A stretch of DNA of 64,000 nucleotides, taken from assembly GCA_002914805.1 (NCBI GenBank), contig JXTB01000003.1:2556775-2620774 (forward strand), read 5' to 3'. A model generated the notes under the pieces. That model saw only the letters and a program-made list of their open reading frames with translations. It was not told where the DNA came from and made no database searches. Of the stretch, positions 45,273-56,358 are shown in pieces (positions within the stretch are counted from its first letter, which is position 1; each line of letters opens with the position of its first letter). This DNA is from Parasponia andersonii. Taxonomy: Eukaryota; Streptophyta; Magnoliopsida; Rosales; Cannabaceae. A program made the translations under genes and the position numbers.

Positions 45273-46507
45273 AAATGTTAATAAGCTTTCACGACGCAAA
45301 ATTTCGTGAACAACGAGCGTCGACAAAAGTTTGTCAGCAAAAAGATATTCCTGATGCAATACTCGACTTTGTCGCAAAAGATACTTTTTGCTGACACATT
45401 ATAAAGGTCGGAGAAGGTCTAGCGTCGGGAAAAAACTGATTAAATTTCAAAAATTGCACAATCTTTTCCCGACAGGTTACACCTGGTGCATCACCAAAGT
45501 TTTGGATTAGCTCGACCTTTACCGACATGATTTCTCGTCAGGAATGTTGTGACCTTTGCCGCTGTACTTTCTCGTCGGGAAATTCTGACGTTTACCGACG
45601 CATATTGTAATACCACGAAACTATTAAGAGTTTACATTTTTCTCACCGGATTAGATGAGGAATTTGACCAAATTTGAAGAAACATTTTGACCAAATTTGG
45701 AGGAATGTTATTCCTTTATTCGCCAAGAAGCCATTTATCGTACCACTCTAAAAAGTGACTCCGGAACATTAGAAGCCAGTTCTATGGTAGCTCATAACCA
45801 ATTCAGTCAAAATTAATACATCGAACGTGACCTAACGATAGTAATAATGGTATAGGCAAGTCTTCTTACAAATACACTTATTGCAACTAGACTGGTTATA
45901 TCAAGAGTCATTGTTTTGTATTGGTAGGATATCTAGAATGATGAAACTATAGTCGCTCAAAGAAAAAAAAAACTCTTTACTACAATAATTGTTGACTTAA
46001 TGAGAAAGGATGTCATTAGTAACAAAGCCTCAGTATTGGTAATAGTAGGAGATAATGGTGATAAGGCTTTAAATATTTCTATACCTGTTTATGATAATAC
46101 ATAGATAATTGATTCTGATGCAATATATTATATGACATTTTATTCTAGATAGCTCTCCTTACTCAATCCATCTACACAAATGTTAATATGCTTTTGTGAC
46201 GCAAAATTTCGTCGGCCACGAGTGTCGACAAAATTTTGTCAGTAAAGGGATATTTCCGACGCAATACTCGACTCCGTCACAAAAGATACTTTTTGTTGAT
46301 GTATTACAAGGGTCGGAGAAGGTCTAGCATCAGGAAAAAACTTATCAAATTTCAAAAATTATACAATCTTTTTCCAACAGGTTACACCTGACGCATCGCC
46401 AAAGCTTTAGATTAGTTCGACCTTTACAGACACAATTTCTCGTCAGGAATGTTATGACCTTTGCCGATGCGCTATCTCATCCGAAAATTCCGACTTTCAT
46501 CAATGCA
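45273..46507. repeat. 330-bp direct repeat flanking a captured copia piece
   Basis: 45273-45603 and 46178-46507 are copies of one sequence: AAATGTTAATAWGC at the start, ACTCGACTYYGTC, GGTCGGAGAAGGTCTAGC, GGTTACACCTG and a YTTTCYYCAATGCA/TTTACCGACGCA end. Divergence is moderate (roughly one difference per ten bases). The unit is rich in GACG/CGTC and is typical of CACTA subterminal DNA. Between the copies lies copia-derived DNA. Confidence 0.85.
45602..46177 (+). pseudogene. captured fragment of a copia gag-protease region
   Basis: About 570 bp corresponding to 26617-27200 of copia-B. It includes the CCHC knuckle region (TACACTTATTGCAACTAG at 45872-45889), the ATGATGAAACTATAGTCGCTC block and the protease start around 46112-46125. 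It keeps the same TAG stops inside the knuckle and before the protease aspartate as copia-B, so the source was already dead. In this copy the protease GG codon is GATG (DSDA instead of DSGA). It has no termini of its own and is placed exactly between the two direct repeats. Confidence 0.85.
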
Positions 46508-46874
46508 TTTTCTCATCAAGAAATGCCTTTTTGGTGGTGATCTTAGCCAACTCATTTTGCAAACACGTCACCAAAAAATACCTTAATAAAAAAAGACAAA
46601 AGTTATTTAAAATTAACAAATATGAAAAATTGTAATAAAATTAAATAAAAAAAGAGATTAAATACAAATTACTAAATAATAAATACTAAATATATTAAAT
46701 AGAAATAGTATTTTATACAAAATTATTTATAAAAGGTACGTAAATTACATAATTAAAAGACATAAGTTTGTCATCATTAGTATAATATATCAACTTAGCT
46801 TGTGATGCAAGTATGAAAAGGTCATTATTGTACTAATAAGCATTGACAAATACACTTGTAAAACGATCATCTTG

Positions 46875-49800
46875 CTAAATCAGTTTTTTTCTTGGATCAG
46901 TGTCAAACCATTTGCACCTAAATATTAAAATGCTATAATCTTTTATATATAGCAACTCTAATACTTCTTGGAGCATACCATAGAAATAATTTCTATTAGA
47001 GCCAGGTACACGATCACGACAATATTGAGTCTTGTGTCTAATATCCCATTTCTTAACTAAAAATTTTACACCATTGACTACACATCCAGGATAAGAGAAT
47101 GCAAAAAAATTAGATCTATTAGTCAATGCATATAATTTATCGTTGACCTCATTAGAGTTTGCTACTCGTAGTTGATTTATCTACACAAAAATTGATGACA
47201 TGAGACTTCAATTACTTCATTAAAGAAGGAAATTTTGAGAATGAGATAAGATAATAGAATCATACCCGGATCTTAAACTATGACAGAAACTCAACTTCCT
47301 GTTGTCATTCAAGGTTTGTAACACCTTTAGCCTCCAACTCTCTCATATGCCTACTATATTTATGTCATATTATATATTAGAGAATTGAAATTGAAAAGTG
47401 AACTTTGGGTCATAAGAAGAAAAAAAATTAGATACTTACTCAAGATATTTTTGTATTTTGGTGTAATTGTTCATCATATACCATTCAACTTTTAACCGAT
47501 CAGATGGTTGAAGAATTACAATATCTTTCTTACTTAACAGGTGACCAACATACTGAAAAACTGATAATTATCAATGTGGATGAGAGTCAACCTCGTCATT
47601 GTTTTGATCGGGTTGATTAAATTGAGTCTCAACACCCCATAAATACATAGAACAAAATATGAGAGCTTCATTTATGCTGTAAGCTTCAGCAATAGATCCC
47701 TTTGGACATATCCAATTTCGAACATATTGCTTGTAAACACCTATGGTGCATTCAATAGAATACATCTATCTAAAATACGCAACAACACTTAGTAGTGCCT
47801 CCTCTAGTAAATGGATAATTAAATGAACCATTATATCAAAAAAGCCAGGAGGAAATATTGTTTCCAACTTTGCCAATATGATGATCACATTCTACTAAAA
47901 CTTTTCTAGATCGGCCATATTAAGTGTTTATGAGCATAATTATTGGAAGATATAGCATAACTCAGTAACAGTTTCACAGATTTCTTTTTTTAAGTATAGT
48001 CAAATCCCAACAAGTAGTAGACATTGAAACAATACATGACAATCATGTGATTTTAATCCGGATATCTTGTCTTCTACTTCGCTCACATTTCTTGCTAGGT
48101 TGGCTGCAAATCCATTGGGAACTCTGACTTACTTGATGAATTGACAAAATTTCTTTCGCTCCTCATCACTTAATGTGTAAGAAGCATGCGGTTTCTTCCA
48201 TCTATTCCCCACTTTGTAAAGATGCAACTCTTTACGGATTTTTATATCAGCAAGATCAAGTCTAGCCTTATTTGTATCCTTAGATTTGCCCTCGATGCTT
48301 AATAGAGTTCCCAATACATTGTCACAGACATTCTTCTCAATATGCATAATATCTAAATTATTTCTTAATAACAAGTTCCTCCAATACTCAAGCTCGAAAA
48401 AGATGCTCTTTTTGGACCAATTTAGCTCAACTGCAGTGTGTTTCCTTTTTACACCCCAATATTCTTTGTGTTTCCCAGACAACCTGATTTGCAAATACTC
48501 CAATTGTCTCAAGATGTCTTCTCTGGAGTACTTATCAGGCATTGGCCTTATTTCAAGATGACCATCAAACTGTTTACTTTTTCTCATAAGATCATCCATC
48601 GGAAGAAAGCTTCTGTGCTCGATATATGCAACCTTACTTCGAATCCCCACAGATGGAGTTTCTTCATTACAAGTTGGACAGCCTTATATCCCTTAGTGCT
48701 TAACCCTAACATCAGGGCATATGCTGGATAGTCATTGATGGTCTACATTATTATAGCATGCATATGAAATGTATTGCCATTTACTGCATATCAAGTTTGT
48801 ATACCATTCACCCATAGTTCTTATAGCTCATCAATAGAGGCCCCATAAAGATGTCCATGTCTTTTCCAAGAGCCGTTGGACTAGTAATTAGAAGAGATAG
48901 TATCATGGACTTCGATTTCATGCACTTCCAAAGTGGCAAGTTATACGAAATAAGTATAACTGGCCACATAGAATATGCATTGCTCATATTCCTGAAAGGG
49001 TTAAATCCATCGGTCACCAATCCCAACCAGACGTTTCTAGGATCAGAGGCTAATAAAAGATACTTTCGATCAAACTCTTTCTAAATAACACTATCTGCAA
49101 GGTGTCTTAACACACCTTCTTCCTTTGGCCTCTCTAAATCATGCCATCTCATGTCCTCCGTGGTATATCGAGAACTATATAACCTCTTCAATCGGGGCGT
49201 TAGAGAGAAATAACGCAACACCTTTCTAGGCACTTTTTTTCCCAATTCCCAACGGCTTTCACCACACACTGGACAATGATCTAACTCTAAATTTTCCTTC
49301 CAAAATAGTGCATAGTCATACTGACAAACATGAATTGATTCATACCCAAGACCGATGTCACGTAACTTTGTCTTCGCCTCGTAGTGAGACCCAGGTAAAT
49401 TTGTTCTCTCTGGAAAAGCTTCAATCAATAGTTTTGGTAACATACCAAATGATTTATTACTCCACTTGTTAAGTATTTTTAAATGCATTAACTTTACTAA
49501 AAAATTTAGGGTTGAGAACTTGGTACACCCAGGTTACAACTCTTTCTCCATCTTCATAAATAAATCACTAAACTTGTATGATTATTGATTGCTCTTGATT
49601 TTAGGAACGTCATCCAATTCTTGGTCTATTCCATGACTTGTTCTAGTGATTCCAGCAATATCAGCCAAAAGATCTTGCATCTCATCACCTTGCCCATCAT
49701 TTTCATTCTCAATGAATAACTCTCCATGATATGACCATAAAATATCTGATGGTTGTATGTCCTTCTTAATTAGATGATGTTCTACTGTTAGTGGATCTTG

Positions 49801-49953
49801 AAATTTCCCATTTAACCACACCATATATAGACATCTTACTTTTCCTTCAGAGTTGACGTACTATTTCCTTCTTTCAGCAAATGCTTTAGCACCTCTTCGA
49901 AATTGAGTTGACAAACAGCTCTTAATGCTCATCCAACTTTTGTCTGCATTCAT
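46875..49953 (-). pseudogene. CACTA TNP2-type transposase gene, decayed
   Basis: On the minus strand, from ATG 49953: a transposase-associated N-terminal domain (MNADKSWM...FRRGAKAF, with an early stop near 49860), then 49824-49582 (GKFQDPLTVEHHLIKKDI), then TNP2 core pieces 49488-49081 (HCPVCGESRW, RLKRLYSSRYT), 49026-48808 (DGFNPFRNMSNAYSMWPV, GKDMDIF) and 48650-48129 (DDLMRKSKQFDG, NNLDIMHIEKNVCDNVLGTLL). A DUF4218-like part follows (about 48125-47571: PIERFMGTYK-like MYSIECTIGVYKQYV, INEALIFCSMYLWGVE), then a DUF4216-like part 47126-46875 (SYPGCVVNG, RCKWFDTDPRKK). The domain order is that of plant CACTA transposases. Frame changes and stops between blocks make it a pseudogene; introns may explain some of the breaks. 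Confidence 0.85.
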
Positions 49954-50461
49954 CTTATCTTAAACATATTTGATATAAATATTGAACGTGAGAGCAAGTA
50001 CAATGCATATATGCAAGTGCTTTTATTTGCATGTGTTCTAAATAGGCCTTATCGCTCTATTTCTAAAAGGTAAGGCCCTATCCCATTCAGGATTACTTTG
50101 TTATATGGTTTATCATTCACTCAAATATTGTTCCGTCCATGTCAAAATTTCGGTAGTATCTTCCCACAATTTGCCTAAGTGTGCTATATAAATGTACACA
50201 CTCGGAGAATACAGGGAGATACCATCAAAACATGACCAAAGAACAATGTTTAAAAATGAATGATAACACATAATATGTAATTCTAAACTGTCCAAATAGG
50301 ACAATCCAAGAATCGATATCAAGATATATAATCTCTTACGAACTCTTGAACAGGTCTAAAATAATTTTTTTTATGACTAAAATAGTGCATACTTGTATTA
50401 AAGTCACTATGTGTACAAATGTACACATTATGACTACAACCTCTAACTTAATTGTATGATG

Positions 50462-50488
50462 ATCACAATTGTATAACCCAATTGTGAT
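50462..50488. repeat. short perfect inverted repeat
   Basis: ATCACAATTG (50462-50471) and its complement CAATTGTGAT (50479-50488) flank a 7-bp loop. It lies upstream of the transposase gene inside the CACTA element. Could be a protein-binding or hairpin site; function unknown. Confidence 0.7.
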
Positions 50489-50534
50489 GATCAAGAACAT
50501 TCCAAACCAATTCTAGTGTGGACAATTCTCGTGT

Positions 50535-51070
50535 TTATGTGCTCTAAGGGTATTTTAGGTATTTCTTATGTTCTAAAGATATTCTTGGTAATTTTCGTAT
50601 CATAGGGGTTCTTTTAGTAATTTTATCACTAATAGGGGTATTTTAGACATTTTATGTGTACTAGTAATAATATTCTGTTAATATTATTTCTAATTGGGGT
50701 ATTTTTGGTATCTTATGTGAATTAGGGGTAATTTTGTAATATTGTTACTAATACGGGTATTTTATGTATGTTCTATGTGGTTGATGTATTCTTGATTTTT
50801 TTTTTTTCCATGTTCAAGGGGTATTTTCAATATCTCATATGCTCTAAGAGTATTTTGGATATTTCTTGTATTCGAAGGATAATATCCGTACTTTCTATGT
50901 TATAGGGGTAATTTATTAATTTTAAGATTAATAGGGATATTTTCGGTATTTTATGTTCTGTAAGGGTATTTCGGGTATTTCTTGTGTTCTAAGTACATTC
51001 TCCGTACTTAATGTGTTATGGGAGTAATTTAGTAATTTAATTAGTCATAGAGGTATTTCAGATATTTTAT
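50535..51070. repeat. higher-order minisatellite in the CACTA element
   Basis: A degenerate 25-35 bp motif TTCTAAGGGTATTTTRGGTA with ATTTCTTRTGT recurs over 530 bp. Units group into a longer period: blocks starting near 50540, 50831 and 50957 each run CTCTAAG...GTATTTCTTRT...GTATTTTYRGTATTTTATG. The last two are about 127 bp apart. The array lies 0.6-1.1 kb upstream of the transposase start. Confidence 0.7.
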
Positions 51071-51206
51071 ACCTTCCAATATGTAGTTATTTAATACTTA
51101 ATAATTATTGATATAACTATTATTTTAATTATAATTATTATTCATACGTATTATTAATTACTTAATTAAATATTCTTCGTAAAAATTTAAGTGCCAAAAA
51201 AAAAAA

Positions 51207-51273
51207 GGGAACTTGTACCGCTTCTAGAGGACCCTAACCACTAAGGATCCTCAAGAAAACGATACAAGTTCCC
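51207..51273. ncRNA. miRNA-like or MITE-like hairpin (candidate)
   Basis: Outer arms GGGAACTTGTA (51207-51217) and TACAAGTTCCC (51263-51273) pair perfectly for 11 bp. Inner pairs CG/CG, TTCT/AGAA, GAGGA/TCCTC and CCT/AGG continue to an 8-nt loop (51236-51243), for about 25 bp in a 67-nt foldback with few mismatches. Flanking poly-A (51196-51206) and poly-T (51278-51288) can extend the stem. There is no coding frame. It may be a tiny inverted-repeat element or a small-RNA precursor; expression is unknown. Confidence 0.45.
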
Positions 51274-52659
51274 TATATTTTTTTTTTTATGTTCAATATT
51301 TTATTACTCATTTTAGTGTACTAAAATGTTGAACACATTTTTCCAAAGATTATTTTTAATGATGTGTACATATGGCACCAAGTACCAAAAGATGTGCATA
51401 CTCGACATTTGGTACCATGTGTATCCATAGTTTATACACGGCACCTAGTACTAAGTATATGAATGTATGTGCACACATGGCACTTAGTACCAAGTGCGTG
51501 TATTCATCACCTATACATATAAAACAAAGTTCAAAAAATTTTACAAACTAAATCATATAATAATAACATATATGAATGATACAAATGTAGAACTAAAAAA
51601 TTAAACACTAAAGAAAAATTTACAATCACCAAATACATGAAAGAGCTATGAATCAATAGTAAATACACAACTTTGTCACCAAATATTTTAAAACTCCATT
51701 TACACAACAAGTTTTAGAAGTTTAAAAAGAAGAAAAATTTTAGACCACAAAATCAATCATATATGAGTACAAAATTTCAATTTTTTAAAAACAGAGGAAT
51801 AATCAAACAGAGCGATAACCAAAAATCCACAGCCTCAAAATCAAACCCATAATCACAATTAAACACCCAAAAATTGTACAAATCCTATAATCACAAAGAG
51901 AAAAAACAAAAGATAATTTATTGACTACAAATCTATCAATAAACCCAAAAATTAAACAAAAGAGAAACCCTCAACCGAAGAAATACATAATCAGAACAAT
52001 ACCCAAAAATCTCTTTAATAATCAGAGCCAATATATGGTATTCAAAAACACAAACCCCAAAAAATACAAACACCCAGCCACCCAAAAAAAAAAAAAAACA
52101 AAGTCTTAAATACCTAGCTCAAGCACAAATTCGCAAACTGAGACTTCCATGTAATTAACTACTATCATCGGAATAAGCTTGAGACTACCATCATCAGAAT
52201 CAATGCCAGAGGACATCGTTTTTGGGTCTCCACCATTGTCAAGATATGTAATTAACTTATAACTTATATATTTAATTTTTGTTTGTATATATATACATAT
52301 ATCGCCATCTCATTGCAACTTACTCATTAACTCAACACACTTTAAAAAATTAAGATCGATAAAAAAATCCAAATTCATCAGTAAGTACAAAAAAAAATCA
52401 CATACCAATGAGCACAAAAAATATCACACCAGTGAGCACAACAAAAAGGAAAGAGTTTCAAATTACATACCTCTTCGCGAGTGAGTGAAGTTGAGAAAAG
52501 ACGAGAGAGAGAAAGAGCCTCTGCTTACATTGAACAGAGAGTGGGGTAGAGAGCGCAATCCGTGAGAACTACAAATTAAACCCAAAAAAATAAAATTAAA
52601 CATATTTTTTAATCAAACCAAAAATTAAACATATTCAACAAAAAATAGAAAAGATAGTT

Positions 52660-52750
52660 ACCTAAGAGAGAGAGAGAGGGGCGAAGAATCGATGAGAGAG
52701 AGGGGCAGAGAATTGAAGACAGAGAGGGACGGATACTCAAAGACAAAACT

Positions 52751-52781
<31 letters not shown>

Positions 52782-52870
52782 TCGGAGACAACACGAGAAT
52801 CATTGAGAGAGAGAGGAGCAGAGAGGCCTTGAAATTAAGAGAGAGAGAGAGAGAGAGAGAAAGAGGGGGG
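52660..52870. repeat. GA-rich microsatellite block
   Basis: Runs of (GA)n up to about 30 bp (52752-52778, 52838-52860) mixed with GAGAGAGGGGCAGAGAATTG-like units in loose tandem. It lies in the right part of the CACTA element. Confidence 0.85.
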
Positions 52871-53293
52871 GCTGCAGATTAGGTGAGAGAATAAGGGATG
52901 AATAAAGAAGAAAGAAGAATAAGTAGGAGGGTTTTAACCCTAAAACTCTACATGAACATTTTTAATGTATCTACATAGGATCTAACTATTTTTAAACCCT
53001 CTAAACGACATTGTTTTACATAATTTAAATTTTTTTTTAAAAAATAATAAACTTGCTGACATGTAGTTCTGTCGGCAAAAGTTTTCTCAATTTTTTCCAG
53101 CCAAAATATTTTAGCCGCCAATTAATTACCACGGAAACTTTTCAGGAAATTTTTTTCCTGGCTTTTTTCGGACACAAGGCTCGTTGGAAAAAAATGTTTA
53201 TTTCAAATTTTTTTACTCTTTTTTTCCGGACGTGGAATTATGTAACGGATCTCTAATACCCGTTTTTGCGGACGGCTTGTATTTAAAGCATCC

Positions 53294-53317
53294 GGAAAAG
53301 AAGCTTCTTTTGAAGTG
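53294..53317 (-). repeat. right terminal inverted repeat of the CACTA element
   Basis: The complement starts CACTTCAAAAGAAGC. It is weaker than the left end, with differences at positions 5 and 9. The element end is set by this motif and the TTT next to it. Confidence 0.68.
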
Positions 53318-53588
53318 TTTTGGCATTTAAATTTTTGCATCTAACTACCAAACATCTCAAAACTTTAGTGCTATTACTCCTATGATTACAATAGAGGGAA
53401 AAAGAAATCAAGACAAGACCCGTAAAAGAAAAATACAATAATTGATTTAATTCAATTAATTTCCTTTAGCAACATAAATTTCATGTATAGTGATTGTTGT
53501 GCGGTCTAAAATCCTATATGTTGGTCAATACGAAAAAGGGAAAAGTTGACCAAACGAACGTATCAGGTCCCATGAGAAATAATTAAAT

Positions 53589-53716
53589 GCAACTTCTTCC
53601 GAAAGAGTTACGTGCAACCTCCACCGTATAAGTTAGTACGACCTCCTCCAAAAGAATTACGTGCGACCTTCACAGCATAAGTTAGTGCGACCTCCTCTGA
53701 ACGAGTTAAGTGCGAC
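53589..53716 (+). repeat. dimeric 24/25-bp tandem repeats in LTR U3
   Basis: Alternating units TGCAACTTCTTCCGAAAGAG-type and TGCAACCTCCACCGTATAAG-type, each ending in TTA(C/G), follow three times in 49-bp pairs. Each unit starts with TGCRACC or TACGACC. The position 190-320 bp upstream of the TATA box fits a U3 enhancer array. Confidence 0.8.
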
Positions 53717-53905
53717 CAGAATGAAAACTAGACTGCGCTTCGTCAAAACGGGTAACTTATAAAGAAAGGGAAACAAAAGTTTCTCTTTAAAGATCGATGA
53801 GTCATCTCATTTAAGTGATTACCCAGTTATATTATTACTCAAATTGTACTACCCGATTATACAATTATTCATTCTCACAATTGGAAAACATTGAGCTATC
53901 TTTAC

Positions 53906-53916
53906 CTATATAAAGG
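53906..53916 (+). promoter_or_regulatory. LTR TATA box
   Basis: CTATATAAAGG, about 410 bp into the solo LTR and downstream of the tandem repeats. Likely the LTR core promoter. Confidence 0.7.
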
Positions 53917-54198
53917 AAGTTCAATGTTTCAATCTAGGATCTTTTGATCTTTGGAATCTTTGGAGAACCTTTTAAACTCTTGCTTCTTCTTTCTGGACAA
54001 CACATTGTAATTTTCAGTTCTTGTAATTCTCCAGAAAATAGTAAAAAACAGTGGACATAGGCTTATCTTTCTTAAGACTAAACCACTATAAAATTCTTGT
54101 CTCTTTGTTTGCATTAGTTAATTAACCATTTTCACACACAAGTTACATTTTACAATTTTCTTAAATTTATTGTTGACAAAATCTTCGTCAACAGTGAT

Positions 54199-56000
54199 CA
54201 TCGGTTTACTTCCACGATCACTATTTGTTGAAACCAATGCATAAGCAAATAGCTAAATTAATGTATTAGCAAAAAGAAAAACCCGTATTCAGCCTTTTTT
54301 TTTCCTTATTTCTGAATGGCCATCTGGAAATGGGCATGATTAACATGTACCGACATATAGTTTGGTGTGCACTAGTCTGACGCATATAATGTGGTTTTAT
54401 GGTTGGAAAAATCACCTGGAAGAAGATAATATACACATGAGTGTCAAATGATTATAAAATCATCGCGACAATCCAAACTTGAGTTGGTCGTTGTCATTAA
54501 AACAAAACTGGGAAGCTCACTGTCATTCTTTGAGTTGGTCAGCGACGACGGAGATTACCGAGCTATCTCAAAAATAAATGGGATGCTTCTTCATTAAAAA
54601 AAAAAATTGCGTTAAATAAATTAAATTGGGAAAATCCTTTTCACAAGATGAAAAATCGATTGACAAATTTTGTACTCCGCATATGATTTGGCCAAAACTG
54701 CTTATGCTTGATAGAAGGTGATTTTTTTTGTTAAATAAACGGTAACCTTTGATGAGAAGTAAGAAATATATGACTTTGGAATATTGAAATACATTATTCT
54801 TTTGTTTCTTTTCCTTCTCTTTTTTCTCTTTTTTTGGTGTTAAAGATCTTAGTTGAATACTTGGGATTCTTGACGTCTTTAGCAATCTTTAATTCAAGTT
54901 ACTGGTACTTTTCATTTTATGTATGTTTTTCATTTATCATTCCGATTTTTCATTTCATTTTCTGACTTTATATGAAAAATCCTCTTCTTCATATGTAACT
55001 CCTACTTTTCTAGAGTTCTATTCTACAAAAATGAGTTTTCTTTTTTTTTATTCCCTTTTCTATTTCAATAAATTCTTTTCTACATGCAAGTCATATGTTA
55101 TGTTAACATATATCTAGATATATGGATGTATTATCCTTCTTGACAAATCTGTGAGGATTTCGTTGTATTTTTTAACCTGTAATTTTCTATAATTTTCTTT
55201 CAGATCTGAAACTTCCAAAATACAAATTTGCATGATTATATCATGTCAAAAATCAATTTCTATAAGAGATTTGTTACAATATCAATCAAAGTGCCAACTT
55301 TAAGTGGTTTGATGAAAAGGACTTGAGTAGCAACGACTGACCTGCTCGGACCCCATCACCACAAAGAAAGATGTCCAAAGAATGCAACTGCCAAATGATA
55401 TCTAACCATCGGGAACGACCAATAGGTCAGATCCGACCACTCATAGAGTAGGCATTGTCTGACCACTTGGCTAACGATAGAGCAGTCCGACCACATAGAA
55501 TATCCTCTGAGGAATATTCTACAGTGGTATTATGGGCGTCACGTACATAGAGAATGACATGGGCTCTTACCCTTGTCTATGTGAGATACATTCCACTACT
55601 TCAGGGAAAATGTGGCCATCACCTAGCCATTAGGGATCATATGTAGGGGTGAAGCCAGAATTTTTGTGTAGTGAAGGCTAGAAGTATTTTATAGTGCTAT
55701 TAAATATTTTGTCAAATTTTGAGTAGGAGCTTTCTATAAATTACAAGCTAAAAAATTGTATTATATATGAGATTTTGGACTTTTTTGAAAAAAATTTAAA
55801 AGTGAGAGTGGGCTTGAGCCCCCATTAGGCACAAGCTCCCTGGTCTTAGACCACAAAACTATTATAAATATTTCTTTTTCTATCATAAAAAATAAGTACC
55901 ACTATTCGCCAAAATCCTACTTGTCTCTTCTCCTTCCCTTCTCTCTCTCGCTTATTATTCTTAAGTAATACAATACTGTATTGGTTATTATTTTCGATTC
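54199..56000. other. intergenic stretch, no gene
   Basis: AT-rich, with stops in all frames. A part near 55350-55560 has repeated GACCAC/CCGACCAC motifs as in some LTRs. Within it, 55646-55852 has GGTGAAGCCAGAATTTTTG at one side and AAGCCCCCATTAGGC plus ACAAGCTCCCTGG at the other, reminiscent of hAT-type MITEs, but ends and TSD could not be fixed. Confidence 0.45.
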
Positions 56001-56288
56001 TAATATTATCTTTGAAGGATAATTGATAGATATTATTACAGCGGAAAAATCCTTCCCACTAACTTCATGTTATTTTCTCATGATGGCTGAAGATCAATTC
56101 ACATTTACATGAGTCAACTATTCTTATTTTATCCTTATTGCTTGATCTCCTCGTATATGACATCTGCCTTGTAATTTATTTCTTTCCTTTTAATTTATTT
56201 ATTTTCTTGACAGCTCCCTTGTAATTTATTCCCTCCATGACATGCTGCCGTGTAATTGACTTCTTCCTTTTGATCTTTGTAATTCTTG

Positions 56289-56296
56289 TATATAAA
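56289..56296 (+). promoter_or_regulatory. LTR TATA box of a copia element
   Basis: TATATAAA about 70 bp before the gag frame at 56359, in DNA with three copies of a CTTGTAATTTATT-like motif (56169-56230). Probably the LTR of the RE1-like element, whose primer-binding site is decayed near 56360. Confidence 0.5.
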
Positions 56297-56358
56297 GATG
56301 TACATATCTCTTTTAAAGATTGTGTACTAAAATTATTTTCCTCTTGCCATAAATCTTT

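Larger units (their letters stand above)
45205..53317 (-). mobile_element. CACTA (En/Spm) transposon, about 8.1 kb
   Basis: The left end CACTACAAGAATC (45205) and the right end, whose complement is CACTTCAAAAGAA (ending 53317), are related terminal inverted repeats of CACTA type. A TTT triplet flanks both sides (45202-45204 and 53318-53320), the 3-bp TSD length of the superfamily, though in a T-rich context. Inside is a minus-strand TNP2-type transposase gene with stops (46875-49953). CCGACG/CGTCGG-rich subterminal repeats lie at the left (45273-45603 and 46178-46507) and looser versions at 53050-53280. A captured copia fragment lies at 45602-46177. Cut-and-paste transposition would need transposase from another copy. 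Confidence 0.85.
53495..54193 (+). mobile_element. solo LTR, 699 bp, TSD GTGAT
   Basis: Starts TGTTGTGCGG and ends CGTCAACA, flanked by GTGAT at 53490-53494 and 54194-54198. It contains a promoter-like arrangement: tandem repeats (53589-53716), TATA box (53906-53916) and a GTGGACATAGGC...AACCACTATAAAATTC downstream block common in plant LTR U5 regions. It lies 178 bp right of the CACTA end. Plus-oriented; family not assigned. Confidence 0.88.

Noticed and set aside
48286..48731. Plus-strand frames of 91-97 codons
   Set aside because: Antisense of the TNP2 transposase.
51207..51273. tRNA or snRNA gene
   Set aside because: The fold is a single hairpin without cloverleaf, A/B boxes or U-snRNA motifs.
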